Shown in pieces: positions 26,049 to 38,000 of a stretch of DNA of 64,000 nt (the first letter of the stretch is position 1; each line of letters opens with the position of its first letter). The DNA lies in NCBI GenBank assembly GCA_019009955.1, contig CM032228.1, forward strand, positions 181,939,501-182,003,500. The letters are read 5' to 3'. The notes under the pieces were generated by a model. It worked only from the letters and a program-made list of their open reading frames with translations. It was not told the DNA's origin and did no database searches. The stretch is from Riptortus pedestris (lineage: Eukaryota > Arthropoda > Insecta > Hemiptera > Alydidae). A program made the translations under genes and the position numbers.

Positions 26049-29000
26049 AGTTGCTTCTTTCCATTATCAGTTGTTGTCTCATCAAAAGACAGAGAAAAGA
26101 AGTTATCACTTCTAATTACAGAAGAAATTACTTCATCATGGAAGTATGGTCCAAGGCCGTGACTTATTTCATACCCAATTTTTGCAGGACTCATAGAAAA
26201 AGATTGGGCAATTTTACTATCACTAAAGGCAAGTATTTAGTTATGTTTTGTGGAGTTATGCATTTTTACATAGCATGTAACAAATTTAAAAAAATATATA
26301 TATAGGAGATATAGGAGTTGGCATGAAAATATAGGAGAATATCTGCCAAATTGAGAAAATATAGGAGATATAGGAGAACTATGAGGCCTGTATATATATA
26401 TAAAATTGTAACCTCTGTCTGTACATTGATTGTTTTTTTTTTTTCAAAATTTCACGATACTTTTTCGTTTCACATGTCATAGACACCACATCTGCAATTT
26501 GTTTCTTTTGTGTATGTTTGTTTATTTGTTTGTTACCTTTTCATGCATAAACGGCTGAACCGAATTTTATGAAACTTGGTTTGTATATTACTACTAACCC
26601 AACTTAGACTTTAGGCTATATTAATATTCTCTGAGACGAACAGGAGTGGGAGTTATAAGGGAGGCCTAAAATTAAAAATAATGATATTTCGTTTCCTATT
26701 GGTTTCTCGGCAAATATGCACATAAGAAAACTTGTTCATTTTGTTATTCAGAGTAACTTTTATTATATACACTTTTGTCGTATACCTAATTATAAATTAG
26801 TTGTACACTAACAACTATAACGAGAGTCAACAATTTTAATTGGCACAAAAGCCTCAACCGAACTAAATAAACCTTGGTATGTGAATTAGCACTAACTCCT
26901 CCATGATCATAAGTTGTACTAACATTTCTAGGGATGGGCAGGAGTGGGGGTTGTAAGGGAGGCCTGAAATTAAAAGTACAGTAGAGCGTCGATTATCCGA
27001 ACTAATGTTGTCAGACGTGGTTCGGATAATCAAAATTTTTATTTATTTTGTGTTTATTTATTTTCTTATAAATAATAAGGAAAAGGGAGATTTAAAATAA
27101 CTTCGTAAAAAAAACAAGTTTGTTCATTTATTTAAACATAGTATGTATGAGCATAGTGAAGAAACGAGTGTTATGAAATACATACATACATATGTATAAG
27201 TTGTCGAATTGAGCTACATGTACAATACAAATACAATGTACACCTCGCAAAGAACGGTTTGAAACTGAAAGTAAGCTATCCACAACCAGGGGGGTGCCAT
27301 TCGGTAGGTGCGCAGATCGTGACTTTTTTGCGACTTTGGCGCATTACGTCATCCATTACCTAATTGAGCTTTTTTTACATAGTGAGCATCTCTCTTTTTG
27401 TGATTTTTTTTTATTTTTTAGTGTTATAACTCATTTTTTTCAAAATGCCGAGTGATTGTGCTGTAGCAACATGTTCCAACAACCCTAGGAAATCAGGGAA
27501 GTCAGTATCTTTTTACCAGTTCCCGAAAAAACCCAGAAAATTAGGAAACAGTGGGTAGTCCTGTGTAGACAAGGTGATTTGAACTTTAATCCTGATAATT
27601 CACGCGTTTGTTCAGAACATTTCAGCGACAGTGATTATGAAAGGAATTTACAAGCAGAATTGTTAGGCTATGTTCCTAATAGATTGAAATTAAAAGAAGA
27701 AGCTGTGCCCCATCTGAATCTACCAGTATCGTCCGTAAGTAAACAAACATCTACTTCTGACCCAACTAGTGAAACATCTAGACATGTAGGAGTGAAAAGC
27801 GTGATATACGTAAAACGTGCCCTGTGTCACATTAATGAGATTTCTCCCAAAAAGAAGAAAAGTGATTTTTCAGCTAATACAGATGAAGTCCATTGTAATG
27901 AATGCATTCTTTTAAAGAATAAGGTTTCTGAATATGAATCCAAATTAAAGTCTGTGCTGTTGCACGTAAATCATTTGAAAAGTAAAAACATTAATTTGAA
28001 AAAACAAGTTACTAGATTGCTATCAGAAAATAACCAGCTAAAAATAAATGCAAAAGAAGAAAAATTGCTGTGAAAGAAGAAATGGAAAAGATTTGTCATC
28101 CGACATTATCCCCAACTCAAATACAGTGCTTAATAAACAAAAAAAGTAAAAGTAATGTCATTACATGTTTCTTTCACAGTTATTTATTCTATGGGACAGT
28201 GCGGTATAAATTCATACACTCCAAATGTATCAGTAGCAACAGTTTTGGACAAGCGGACTTCATGCCAATGACAGCTTTTAAAAAGGTGAGACTTAAAATT
28301 TAAAAAAAGAATTATTATCTTGTAGTGTATCCTATAGGGAACTATAGGAATTTATTTCCCATGCTCCATCATTAATGTCATTACATGTTTCTTTCACAGT
28401 TATTTATTCTATGGGACAGTGCGGTATAAATTCATACACTCCAAATGTATCAGTAGCAACAGTTTTGGACAAGCGGACTTCATGCCAATGACAGCTTTTA
28501 AAAAGGTGAGACTTAAAATTTAAAAAAAGAATTATTATCTTGTAGTGTATCCTATAGAGAACTATAGACATTTATTTCCCATGCTCCATCATTAATGTTA
28601 TTACATGTTTCTTTCACAGTTATTTATTGTATGGGACAGTGCGGTATAAATTCATACACTCCAAATGTATCAGTAGCAACAGTTTTGGACAAGCGGACTT
28701 CATGCCAATGACAGCTTTTAAAAAGGTGAGACTTAAAATTTAAAAAAAAAATTATTATCTTGTAGTGTATCCTATAGAGAACTATAGGAATTTATTTCCC
28801 ATGCTCCATCATTAATGTCATTACATGTTTCTTTCACAGTTATTTATTCTATGGGACAGTGCGGTATAAATTCATACACTCCAAATGTATCAGTAGCAAC
28901 AGTTTTGGACAAGCGGACTTCATGCCAATGACAGCTTTTAAAAAGGTGAGACTTAAAATTTAAAAAAAAGAATTATTATCTTGTAGTGTATCCTATAGAG

Positions 29001-32000
29001 AACTATAGACATTTATTTCCCATGCTCCATCATTAATGTCATTACATGTTTCTTTCACAGTTATTTATTCTATGGGACAGTGCGGTATAAATTCATACAC
29101 TCCAAATGTATCAGTAGCAACAGTTTTGGACAAGCGGACTTCATGCCAATGACAGCTTTTAAAAAGGTGAGACTTAAAATTTAAAAAAAAAATTATTATC
29201 TTGTAGTGTATCCTATAGAGAACTATAGGAATTTATTTCCCATGCTCCATCATTAATGTTATAACACGTTTCTTTCACAGTTATTTATTGTATGGGACAG
29301 TGCGGTATAAATTCATACACTCCAAATGTATCAGTAGCAACAGTTTTGGGACAAGCGGACTTCATGCCAATGACAGCTTTTAAAAAGGTGAGACTTAAAT
29401 TTAAAAAAAAAAAATTATTATCTTGTAGTGTATCCTATAGAGAACTATAGGAATTTATTTCCCATGCTCCATCATTAATGTCATTACATGTTTCTTTCAC
29501 AGTTATTTATTCTATGGGACAGTGCGGTATAAATTCATACACTCCAAATGTATCAGTAGCAACAGTTTTGGACAAGCGGACTTCATGCCAATGACAGCTT
29601 TTTAAAAAGGTGAGACTTAAAATTTTAAAAAAAAAATTATTATCTTGTAGTGTATCCTATAGAGAACTATAGGAATTTATTTCCCATGCTCCATCATTAA
29701 TGTCATTTACATGTTTCTTTCACAGTTATTTATTCTATGGACAGTGCGGTATAAATTCATACACTCCAAATGTATCAGTAGCAACAGTTTTGGACAAGCG
29801 GACTTCATGCCAATGACAGCTTTTAAAAAGGTGAGACTTAAAATTTAAAAAAAAAATGATTATCTTGTAGTGTATCCTATAGAGAACTATAGGAATTTAT
29901 TTCCCATGCTCCATCATTAATGTCATTACATGTTTCTTTCACAGTTAATTATTCAGTGGGACTTCAATACATAGTCTCCAACATCAGTGCCATTCTCTTC
30001 ACAAGGATCCAACTGGAACCAAGGCATCCCTCCGACTCGAAATATATGCATCTTTTTAGGACAAGCAGGATTACATGCCAATGATTTCCTTTAAAAATCT
30101 TGTACCTGAATGGACTAGTTGATGTTTAAAAATAATTTACTAACATATTCTATATAGTAACTGGTATCTTAGTTTATTGCTTGGTTTGTTCAATGTTATT
30201 GACTTTAATTTCTTTGTATAATATTAGGCATAACTATTTTCATGTTTTAACATTTTATCTTATTATAATAAAATTTTTCTTTGTCTTGTGTTGATTATGT
30301 AGAAAAATTACGATTTTAAATATATCTCAATTTTAAGGAACTATTGTGTATTTATTTTTAATGGAATCTAATTTGTACATGGTTTATTTAAAGTAAAATA
30401 TATTCAGCTAAAGTAATTTGTACCATTTATTGACCTATACCATTTTATAAATTTTGTATTCACCAAATTAATCAGAAAACAGCGTATTTCGATCGTTTTT
30501 AAGCTGGTTGGGGGCGTGGCCTGGAATCGAGTGACGTAGCAGGCTCGCTGCATTTTGATTGGCTATTCGTCAAATGGCACTACCTTATCTTATACGTACC
30601 TTGTCCACAACCAGTTATATGAACGGAAAGGGTTTCACAGAATCTAATGCAATGAACAAATTAGGTAGTGTATACAGTTCTAAGTAAACCAATGCTATTC
30701 AATGTCTAATTTCATTGAACACACATTGAACCAGATACAAATATGTAACGAATCAGTTTCTGAGAAAAAAAAAAAAAAAACTAGTTCCGATAATCGAACG
30801 TTCGGATAATCGACGCTCCACTGTAGTGATATTTCGTTTCCAATTGGTTTTTCGACAAACATGACAAAAGTTGTTTATTATGTTATTTACAGTAACTTTT
30901 GTCATATTCACTTTTGTACTATAACAAAGTATAAACAAGATATACACTAAAAACTAAAGCGGGACTCAACAATTTTAATGGGCATAAAAGACTTAACCGA
31001 ACTCAACGAAACTCCGTATGTAATTTAGTATTAAAACCTCCCTGATTATAAGCTATATTAAACTTTCTAGGTACAAACAGGAATAGGGGTTATAAGGGAA
31101 GACGAAAATGAAATTTTTTTCATTTCTTATTACGAGTAGTTTCTTGGTAAACATGGTCATAACAAATGATGTTTATTTTGTTATTTAGAGTAACTTTTGT
31201 TGCATTCACTTTTGTAGTAAAATGAAATAAACACCGGATATACGCTAACACTGTAGAAGGAGTCATTAATTTTATTAGTGCTTATTCAAGTGTATTTAAT
31301 AAATGCATATTATGACAAATGATGTTGTCTTTTACCCTTATAAGATAGTTCTAATCATGATTCAGATTAGTGAGGTGATAACGGAAGTTATAGGGAATCA
31401 AACTCTTTGGTTCTGGTAATATATTATTTTATTTCTGATATCTTGATGTTATTGAAACAAATATGTACTATCATAACAATGGTAATATCATTATGACAAA
31501 AGACAATATGCGTTTAAACTCGATATGATTGTTTAACACGTTCAGTACGGCACGGGGTCAAATGACCCTGTACGTAACTGTCTCCCAGTACGGGTCGGTT
31601 TTGAAGATAAATGTTCAAAAAATACTTTGACGGTTTTTGCTTTGTACTAGTAAACATAATTAAAAATAGTACGTTTATGTATTTCAAATTCAAAAAATAC
31701 GTCGTATATCATTGAAAAATGCATGGGGCTTTATGACCCCGTGCCGGCCTAGAGAGTGGTATTTGGGCTCTAGTCCGGCACGGGCTCATATAGCCCCGTG
31801 TTATTTCCCGTGCTTTTCCTGTGAACCACACTGTAGGCTTATGTAAATAACAGAACGTGTCCCTCCCATTTCAGTTTACTTTTTGCTGTCGTTTTGAAAC
31901 ATTAATCTGTATAATGTGCAAATCACGTGACCGACAATTAATGGATTTAGCTATAATAAAAAAGTGTTCCGGGTGTTACGAAAAATTAAGAAAAACATTG

Positions 32001-35000
32001 TCCTCTAAAGAAGCAGACAAAAAAGTTAGAACGTATTGTGAAGAGTGCAACATGAAGTCACTTTGTCTACAATGCTTCAACAACTGCCATAAATCTATGT
32101 CCTAACCATTGTGATAATGAAGAATTGTTAATTACATATAAATTATTTGTTTATTCATATTATTTCTTTATTATGTTTATTTTCCAATTATTTGTTTAAA
32201 CTAAACTCCTAGTTCCTAGTTTGTTTTTCTCGTTTTCTAATTTTATTATAAACTAATAAATTTTTATTGTAATGTGTCGTAATTTAAAGCTGATTCATAT
32301 TCACCCATTTTAATGTATAAAAAAAATTAAAATCCTTCTTTGATCACCAAAATTATCACACAAAGGAGAAAAAAATTTCCCGACAAGGTGAAAAATGTAA
32401 GGTAAATATTCATTTCTAAGTCACGTAACAAAAAATTAATGAAAACACTGCCTGCGACTGCCATATATGTTTTGATGTCCTAAGAGTAAAAAAATGTTCG
32501 AATATTGCAATTTAGTTCATTTTACGAGTGGTAGTATTAAAAGGGGACATAAGTACGGGGTCGATTGACCCCGTGCCGTACTTGTGGATAGTTGCACCAC
32601 GGGGTCAAATGACCCCGTGCCGTACTTGTGGATAGACCACATTTTTGAAGTCCGTACTGAACGTGTTAAAGATTACTTAGATTGCAAGGAGGGCAGCGAT
32701 CTCTTTCCCTCACCTAGTTTTTTGGATATAAATGAAATTATTTTTAGGGTTCCACTATTATTTAATTCCATCAGGTAGATAAATTATTAAAATAATATTT
32801 TGGATCAATAATTTAAGGAAATCAATGTTGATGCTGGAGCAGATGTGGACGGGAGGCTAAATCAGTTAATTGAGTTTACTTATTTCCTGTGAAATGCTGG
32901 CATTACTGGAAGTGATTTCCACTAATTGTGAGATTTACTATTACGAATATAATCTTATGTACAAAACTATCCTTAAACCATATGTGCTCGGAGTGGTTTT
33001 GACAGGAAATATGTTCATTATAGATATTATTTAATTATAATAAATGCTATTCATGATTATGGTGTGGATTATTCAAAATCGGTGAGTCGCAAAAAGTGGA
33101 GAGGAATAGATTAGGAACACATTTTCATTTATTCTTCATAACTAAAATTTCTATTCTATTAGTCCAGAAAAGTTACCCTTTATGATTAGCTAATTCAGAA
33201 AAACAATGTCGTGGAGGGAAGTGTAATTGTACACATTGAAGTCTTGCTATAAAAATACTATCATTAGTGAGTCTACAAATATTTCCCGGCATCGCCGGGT
33301 ACCTTAGCTAGTGTTTTATATTAAGCTAGAATATTTTTTTTTAACTTATTTATATGACAATAGTGTGTTATATCAAGGTAGAAATCATGATTTTAAACAA
33401 ACAACATTTTTTAACATTACCCACTTTACTCCACTAAAAAGAGCAAACTGAAAAAAAATTAAAAAATAGTCAAATTTTTGGTGGCTTTAGAGATTTGCTT
33501 CCGCAGTCAAAGTGTTAAATCAATGCAAGTGCTCCATTTTCGGTATTCAAAATGAACACACTCAAGTACTAACTACACACAAAGAATAACAGCAAACCTA
33601 ACAGTTGACTATCCATTATTAAAATTATCAGGTTATTTCTTCATTTCACATATTTTTTAACATCTATGTTAATAAATCTAATAAATAAATACCTTCCCCG
33701 AGGTCTAGTCGGATAGTTTCGAGGAGATTCTGCATCTACTGGAGGAAGGTAGAAATTAGTTTTAGAACCATGCCTATGGAGAGGCGGAGTAGGCTCACAA
33801 TCTTGGGACTGGGAAGCAGATGGTTCCATTATTTCATCAACAACATCTCGTCCAGGCGACAACTGTAAATTTTAAAAATATAAATAAACTTTTAAGCAAT
33901 TAAATATACAATTTGTTTTTTATTGTCATTTATCATTGAATTAACCTTGAATTTTTGATGATCATTAGAATCACCTTAAAATATAATCTCCATTTATAGC
34001 CTTATAAATGAAAAAAGCTATATACATACTTGCAATTTGTTTTCTATAATATGAAATGTGTACTTAGCAGTAATGGCATTAAGTGTAGGAATGTCTTATT
34101 TTACAATAGTATTTTTGAGTAGGTAAAATCATTTTTAGGCATTGTTTTGTTTGGTGTACTCTGTATTACAAGTGTTGAGCAAGATACCTGCTTAAATAAT
34201 AATTGTAGTTTCAATGAGAGGAAGAGAATTTTTGAGTTTAGTGTATAGTAATTTGTTATGGTTTTGAATACTTTTTCAGCAATATCGGTCTTTATAAATA
34301 ATTATAATTATTTTTATAATATTTTAGGGATGGAAATACAGTTGGGATTCTTTGAGTAAGGTTTTGGTTACATTTAGTTATTAGTGGTATGCGTGTGCCA
34401 TTTATTTTCTATTTCTAACTAATAATCCGATGAGTAAAAGTGGAATTTTACTGAAGGCTGAAAAAAGGAAACATGAATAACTCATTTAATATGAGTTACA
34501 AAACAATGTATTGATCAAAAATTGTAAAGCATCAGTATTTTAGCTAAACTGGTTTTATTTTGGTTTGTATTTTTCGATGCAACTCATCAACATAGATATT
34601 TTGAATTGTTGACCCCCCCCCCCTATGCCAGGACAGAGTTCAGCCATTAACGAATATGATCATTAGTGCTGAATGAAACAATTACATAATAAACAAGGTA
34701 CAGATCAAATAAACATTTTGAAGTCTAGACAACAAAAGCTATATTGATGTCATCATATTACGTATTTGCATGTATCTAAAACAGTAAAAATTCAATGGAA
34801 ACAATACTTGATTTAAGCTTTGAATAAAGAGATGTGTGGTATTACAGATTATTAGCAGACTTCCCTTAAGAGGAAATCAGCTATTGATGTTATTGTTAAT
34901 ATGACATGAGTAGGAGGGGTTTACTGAAGGCTGAAAAAAATGCAAACATATCAGTTAATAATCGAGATAGTGAAAAAATGTACATAGCAACTTTTGGCTA

Positions 35001-38000
35001 TATAAAATTTGTCAATGCGACATATAATAACAGAGATATTTCAAATTTTTGAAATCCCCTGTTCCACTACTCTAATTTCAGTCATTAGCAAACTTGGTCT
35101 TTATTTTTACATAAAAGATTTAAATATCAAGTTTGGTAACAATCAACCAAAGACTAGAGCATCAACAGACAAATATATATACAATTTCGAACGCACTTCA
35201 TTTTCATAATTTTCTGTGTAGGATCAAGATATTTGAAGAAATTTTTCGAATATTGTGTAATGAGTACCACCTCAATAGCTGATTTCCCTTCAGGGAAGTC
35301 TTCTAAAACAGTATCAAAGAAAACAAGCGAGAGATTTTGTGGACTTATGACATTTTTTAGCTTCTTGAGAAGTTTGAATAACATTTTAAATCACAATTGT
35401 TAAAATGGATCAGATAAATTTACCTAGATTGTAGATTTTAGGAAGACCAAAAGAGGGAAAGAATTTTGAGAAACATGGCCTAACCTAAGTCTGTTTGTCT
35501 ATATCTTTTCTTTTCCTAGTAATTTTGATAATTATTCGTCGAATTTGGGGCTTGATGCTTGGTTCCATTCTGTTTAACTGTATGTGTCCTTTGTAACAGA
35601 TTTGTCATTTTTTGCATGTATTCACTGTTGTCCACAATTACAGTCATGGTTCCTTTTTCCACACTTATCGCTTTGCATCTACGTAAAAAGTATATGAGAG
35701 TTCTATCATGTGAATGAATTAGCTGGATAGATTTTGAGTAGCAGTACTATGTTTTTGGATATGTACACATTTTTATTAGGAGTGCTTCAGTCACAAGAAC
35801 GCACGCACAAACACATACATTATTTGTTGATACTCTAGTTCCTGCAACTTTTGTTTGATCATTATCTACCTTGAGTTTTAAACATTTCATACAAAAATAA
35901 AGATCAACTTTGATAATGGCTAAACTCAGACCAGCAGAAGTGGAAATTTAATGCAGGGTAAAATAAAAAACTTGACATGTCTCTTATTATGAGCCCGATC
36001 TAAAAGTGTTATATAAACAATGTTATTAAACTTTTAATGTTCAGCAACTGAATGACTGGAAAACATAAGAGGTGAAAGTCTGCGCTTCCCTAAAAGCAAA
36101 TACATACAAAATACAAAGATCATACATGTTTAGTTTAGTTTAAAAGATAAATTTAATAAGTATAGAATTAAAAAAAAGGTCAATGAAGTTACTCTCCATA
36201 TTTCTTTAATTTTCTATAGTGCCAAACACAAAACCTTCATTATTGAAAAAGTAGCCATTTTGACTTGTACCACGCCAATTTGTTTCCCAGCCCTCCAATT
36301 ATTGTTATATACAATTTTTTTCCCTGGAACTCCAATAACTAAGTCATCTGTATTTTTTTTTTTTTTTTTTCAATCTTTCACTCCTACTCATGGAATTTTC
36401 ACTTATAGCAACACAGCCATTCATCTGTCATCTTCAGCTTAAATTTTGATACCTATTCACACATGGTCCTTATTATAGGATAAATTAATGGATGATGATA
36501 TATTACGAGTGTGTCACTCCATGTGGGAATCTGTTTAGTTTATACAGCTCCTGCATGAACTTTTTATTTTATTTTTAGTTATTCATTTTTTTATTGTCTT
36601 ATTCCTGCTATGCTTTCATTGAAATTATTGTTTTTCATGGCATACCACATTTTCTCTTACATTGAATTGTTCAATATTACAAAATAATAATTTAACAGTA
36701 GCTACATTTTTCTATGATAGAATTTTATTTATACACTATTAGTTCATTACTGAGGCTCTAAAGAAGGGTACTAAAGGTGTCCAAAACTGTATTAAAAAGT
36801 CCATCATGCAGGGGCTGCATAAAATAAGCAGAATTCAAACATTTTGGCATGATTCAATGCTGATCTCATCTCACCATGTATTCTGTATTTTTAAATAACA
36901 ATCCCATGAGTATAAGAAGAGGTTTACAGGAGACTGAAAACAAGAAAGTATGAATAACGTGCTTAATATTTGAGTTACATAAGAATGTATATAACAATTG
37001 TAGAGCAACAACAGTTTAACAAGATTGGTTTTATAACATTTTCCAATGTGATTCATATAATAATGTAGATTATGTAGAATTTTAATATTCCATCTCCCTC
37101 TAAGCCCCCCACCCTGTTCCGGATCTGATTTCAGCCATTAACGAATGTGATCATTAGTGTTGAATGAAAAAAGGTGAAATATCGAGTATGCTTAGATCCA
37201 ATAAACATTTTCGACTCAAGAAATAAAATCTTAATTGATGACATATTTGTATGTATGGGTTGCCCTGAAAATAATGCAGGGTTAAAGTTTTAAAAGAAAA
37301 AAAAAAAAGATTTATACCTCTTTCTATTAACCCAAATTGTCTCAATTACTTTCAATTTGTTTCTGCTAACGTGTTGGCAGCTTTTTCATACCCTCTGAAT
37401 AGAATTTGGAATCTTATTAATTTCAGGAATACCATTTTCTAAGGTTCTTTCATCGATAATTTTTTTTGTTGTTAAAATGGCCCTGCTGTATAAAAAAATG
37501 GTAATCAGTTGGTGAAAGGTCTGGAAAGTAAGGTGGGTGTAGCAGTCACAGCCAAGCTCCAATGCAATTCAGTGTAGTATACATAAGACATGTGGCAGAG
37601 CATTGTCATGCAACAGAATTAGCCAATTCTGATTGATCAAGATGGCTTCATTATTGCCTACTTCTGATGCATTGCATCAATTTGGTTACAATACACTTCA
37701 GCATTGTTGGTTTTGCAATGGTTCATGAAGCTGTAGTGAATCAAACTAAATGAATCCCACCAAATAGTAACGATCACTTTTTTTAATGAGTTGAAGGCTA
37801 TGGAAAATATTGAGCTGCTTCTTCTTTGTCTAGCCATTGTCCAGGACATCTGCTGTTATCGTAGAGAATCCTCTTTTCATCACAAGCAACAATTTTAGAC
37901 AGAAATAGGTTGTAGTTGTTTTGGCAAAGAAGTGCAGAAGTGATTTCATAGCGCTGATTTTTTTGGCTGTCTTTTAATAAGTGAGGAACCCAACATTCAA

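Larger units (their letters stand above)
22233..26390 (-). mobile_element. hAT-like DNA transposon, with nested mariner
   Basis: Left end CAGGGGTCCTAG and right end (as complement) CAGGCCTCATAG form imperfect inverted ends, with the CAG start common in hATs, flanked by TA tracts on both sides. The minus strand codes a broken hAT-type transposase (24211-26194). Removing the mariner at 22496-23790 leaves about 2.86 kb. An ATAGGAGATATAGGAG-like subterminal repeat lies at 26300-26375. Confidence 0.7.
27290..30603 (+). mobile_element. THAP-domain transposon (P/Kolobok-like), degraded
   Basis: Flanked by an 11-bp duplication TCCACAACCAG (27279-27289 and 30604-30614). Inverted ends are weak: GGTGCCATTCGG at the left against GTAGTGCCATTTGACG as complement some 20 bp inside the right end. 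It codes a THAP protein at its left, then the 220-bp cassette array, then a diverged last exon-like block and about 480 bp of 3' sequence. THAP plus coiled coil is the N-terminal layout of P-element and Kolobok transposases; which family is not settled. Confidence 0.7.
26979..30823. mobile_element. Tigger/pogo-type element, non-autonomous, hosting a THAP element
   Basis: Inverted ends CAGTAGAGCGTCGATTATCC (left) and, as complement, CAGTGGAGCGTCGATTATCC (right), both continuing GAAC. TA duplications at 26977-26978 and 30824-30825. CAGT ends with GATTATCCGAA are typical of Tigger/pogo. Without the inner element (27290-30603 plus one duplicate) it is only about 520 bp and codes nothing, so it was itself a MITE. 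Confidence 0.85.
26543..31250 (+). repeat. Tandem ~280-bp units of the Helitron, split by insertion
   Basis: Three units in register: 26543-26830, 26830-26978 continued at 30824-30955, and about 30955-31250. Each has AAACGGCTGAACCGAA or its variant AAAGACTTAACCGAA, a TATAAGG-GAGG/GAAG block and an AGTAACTTTTGT block. The second unit is interrupted by the Tigger-type insertion. Confidence 0.7.
26414..33311 (+). mobile_element. Helitron-like element, host of nested insertions
   Basis: The right end has a GC-rich hairpin CCCGGC-ATC-GCCGGG (33285-33299), then eight bases and CTAG (33308-33311) followed by T: the textbook Helitron 3' end. The left end is less sure; TCTGTCTGTACATTG at 26414 has the required TC. 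Inside, a roughly 280-bp unit (AACGGCTGAACCGAATTTT, GAACAGGAGTGGGAG, TGATATTTCGTTTCC, AGTAACTTTT) repeats in tandem at 26543, about 26850 and about 30960. No Rep/helicase gene is seen, so it is non-autonomous. Two younger elements sit inside it (26979-30823 and 31537-32665). Confidence 0.7.
17348..33692 (-). other. ZDHHC5/8 intron 8, transposon stack
   Basis: A 16.3-kb intron filled nearly end to end by mobile DNA (listed separately): family A pieces, a Penelope-like palindrome, a hAT with an inner mariner, and a Helitron-like unit holding Tigger, THAP and piggyBac elements. Only 33312-33692 next to exon 8 looks free of recognisable elements. Confidence 0.85.

Noticed and set aside
27445..28076. 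Intact host THAP gene
   Set aside because: One-base frameshift in the THAP domain, no downstream gene body, and it lies within transposon ends with a target duplication.
28156..29950. CRISPR-like array
   Set aside because: Units are 220 bp, repeats are contiguous without unique spacers, and the genome is eukaryotic.
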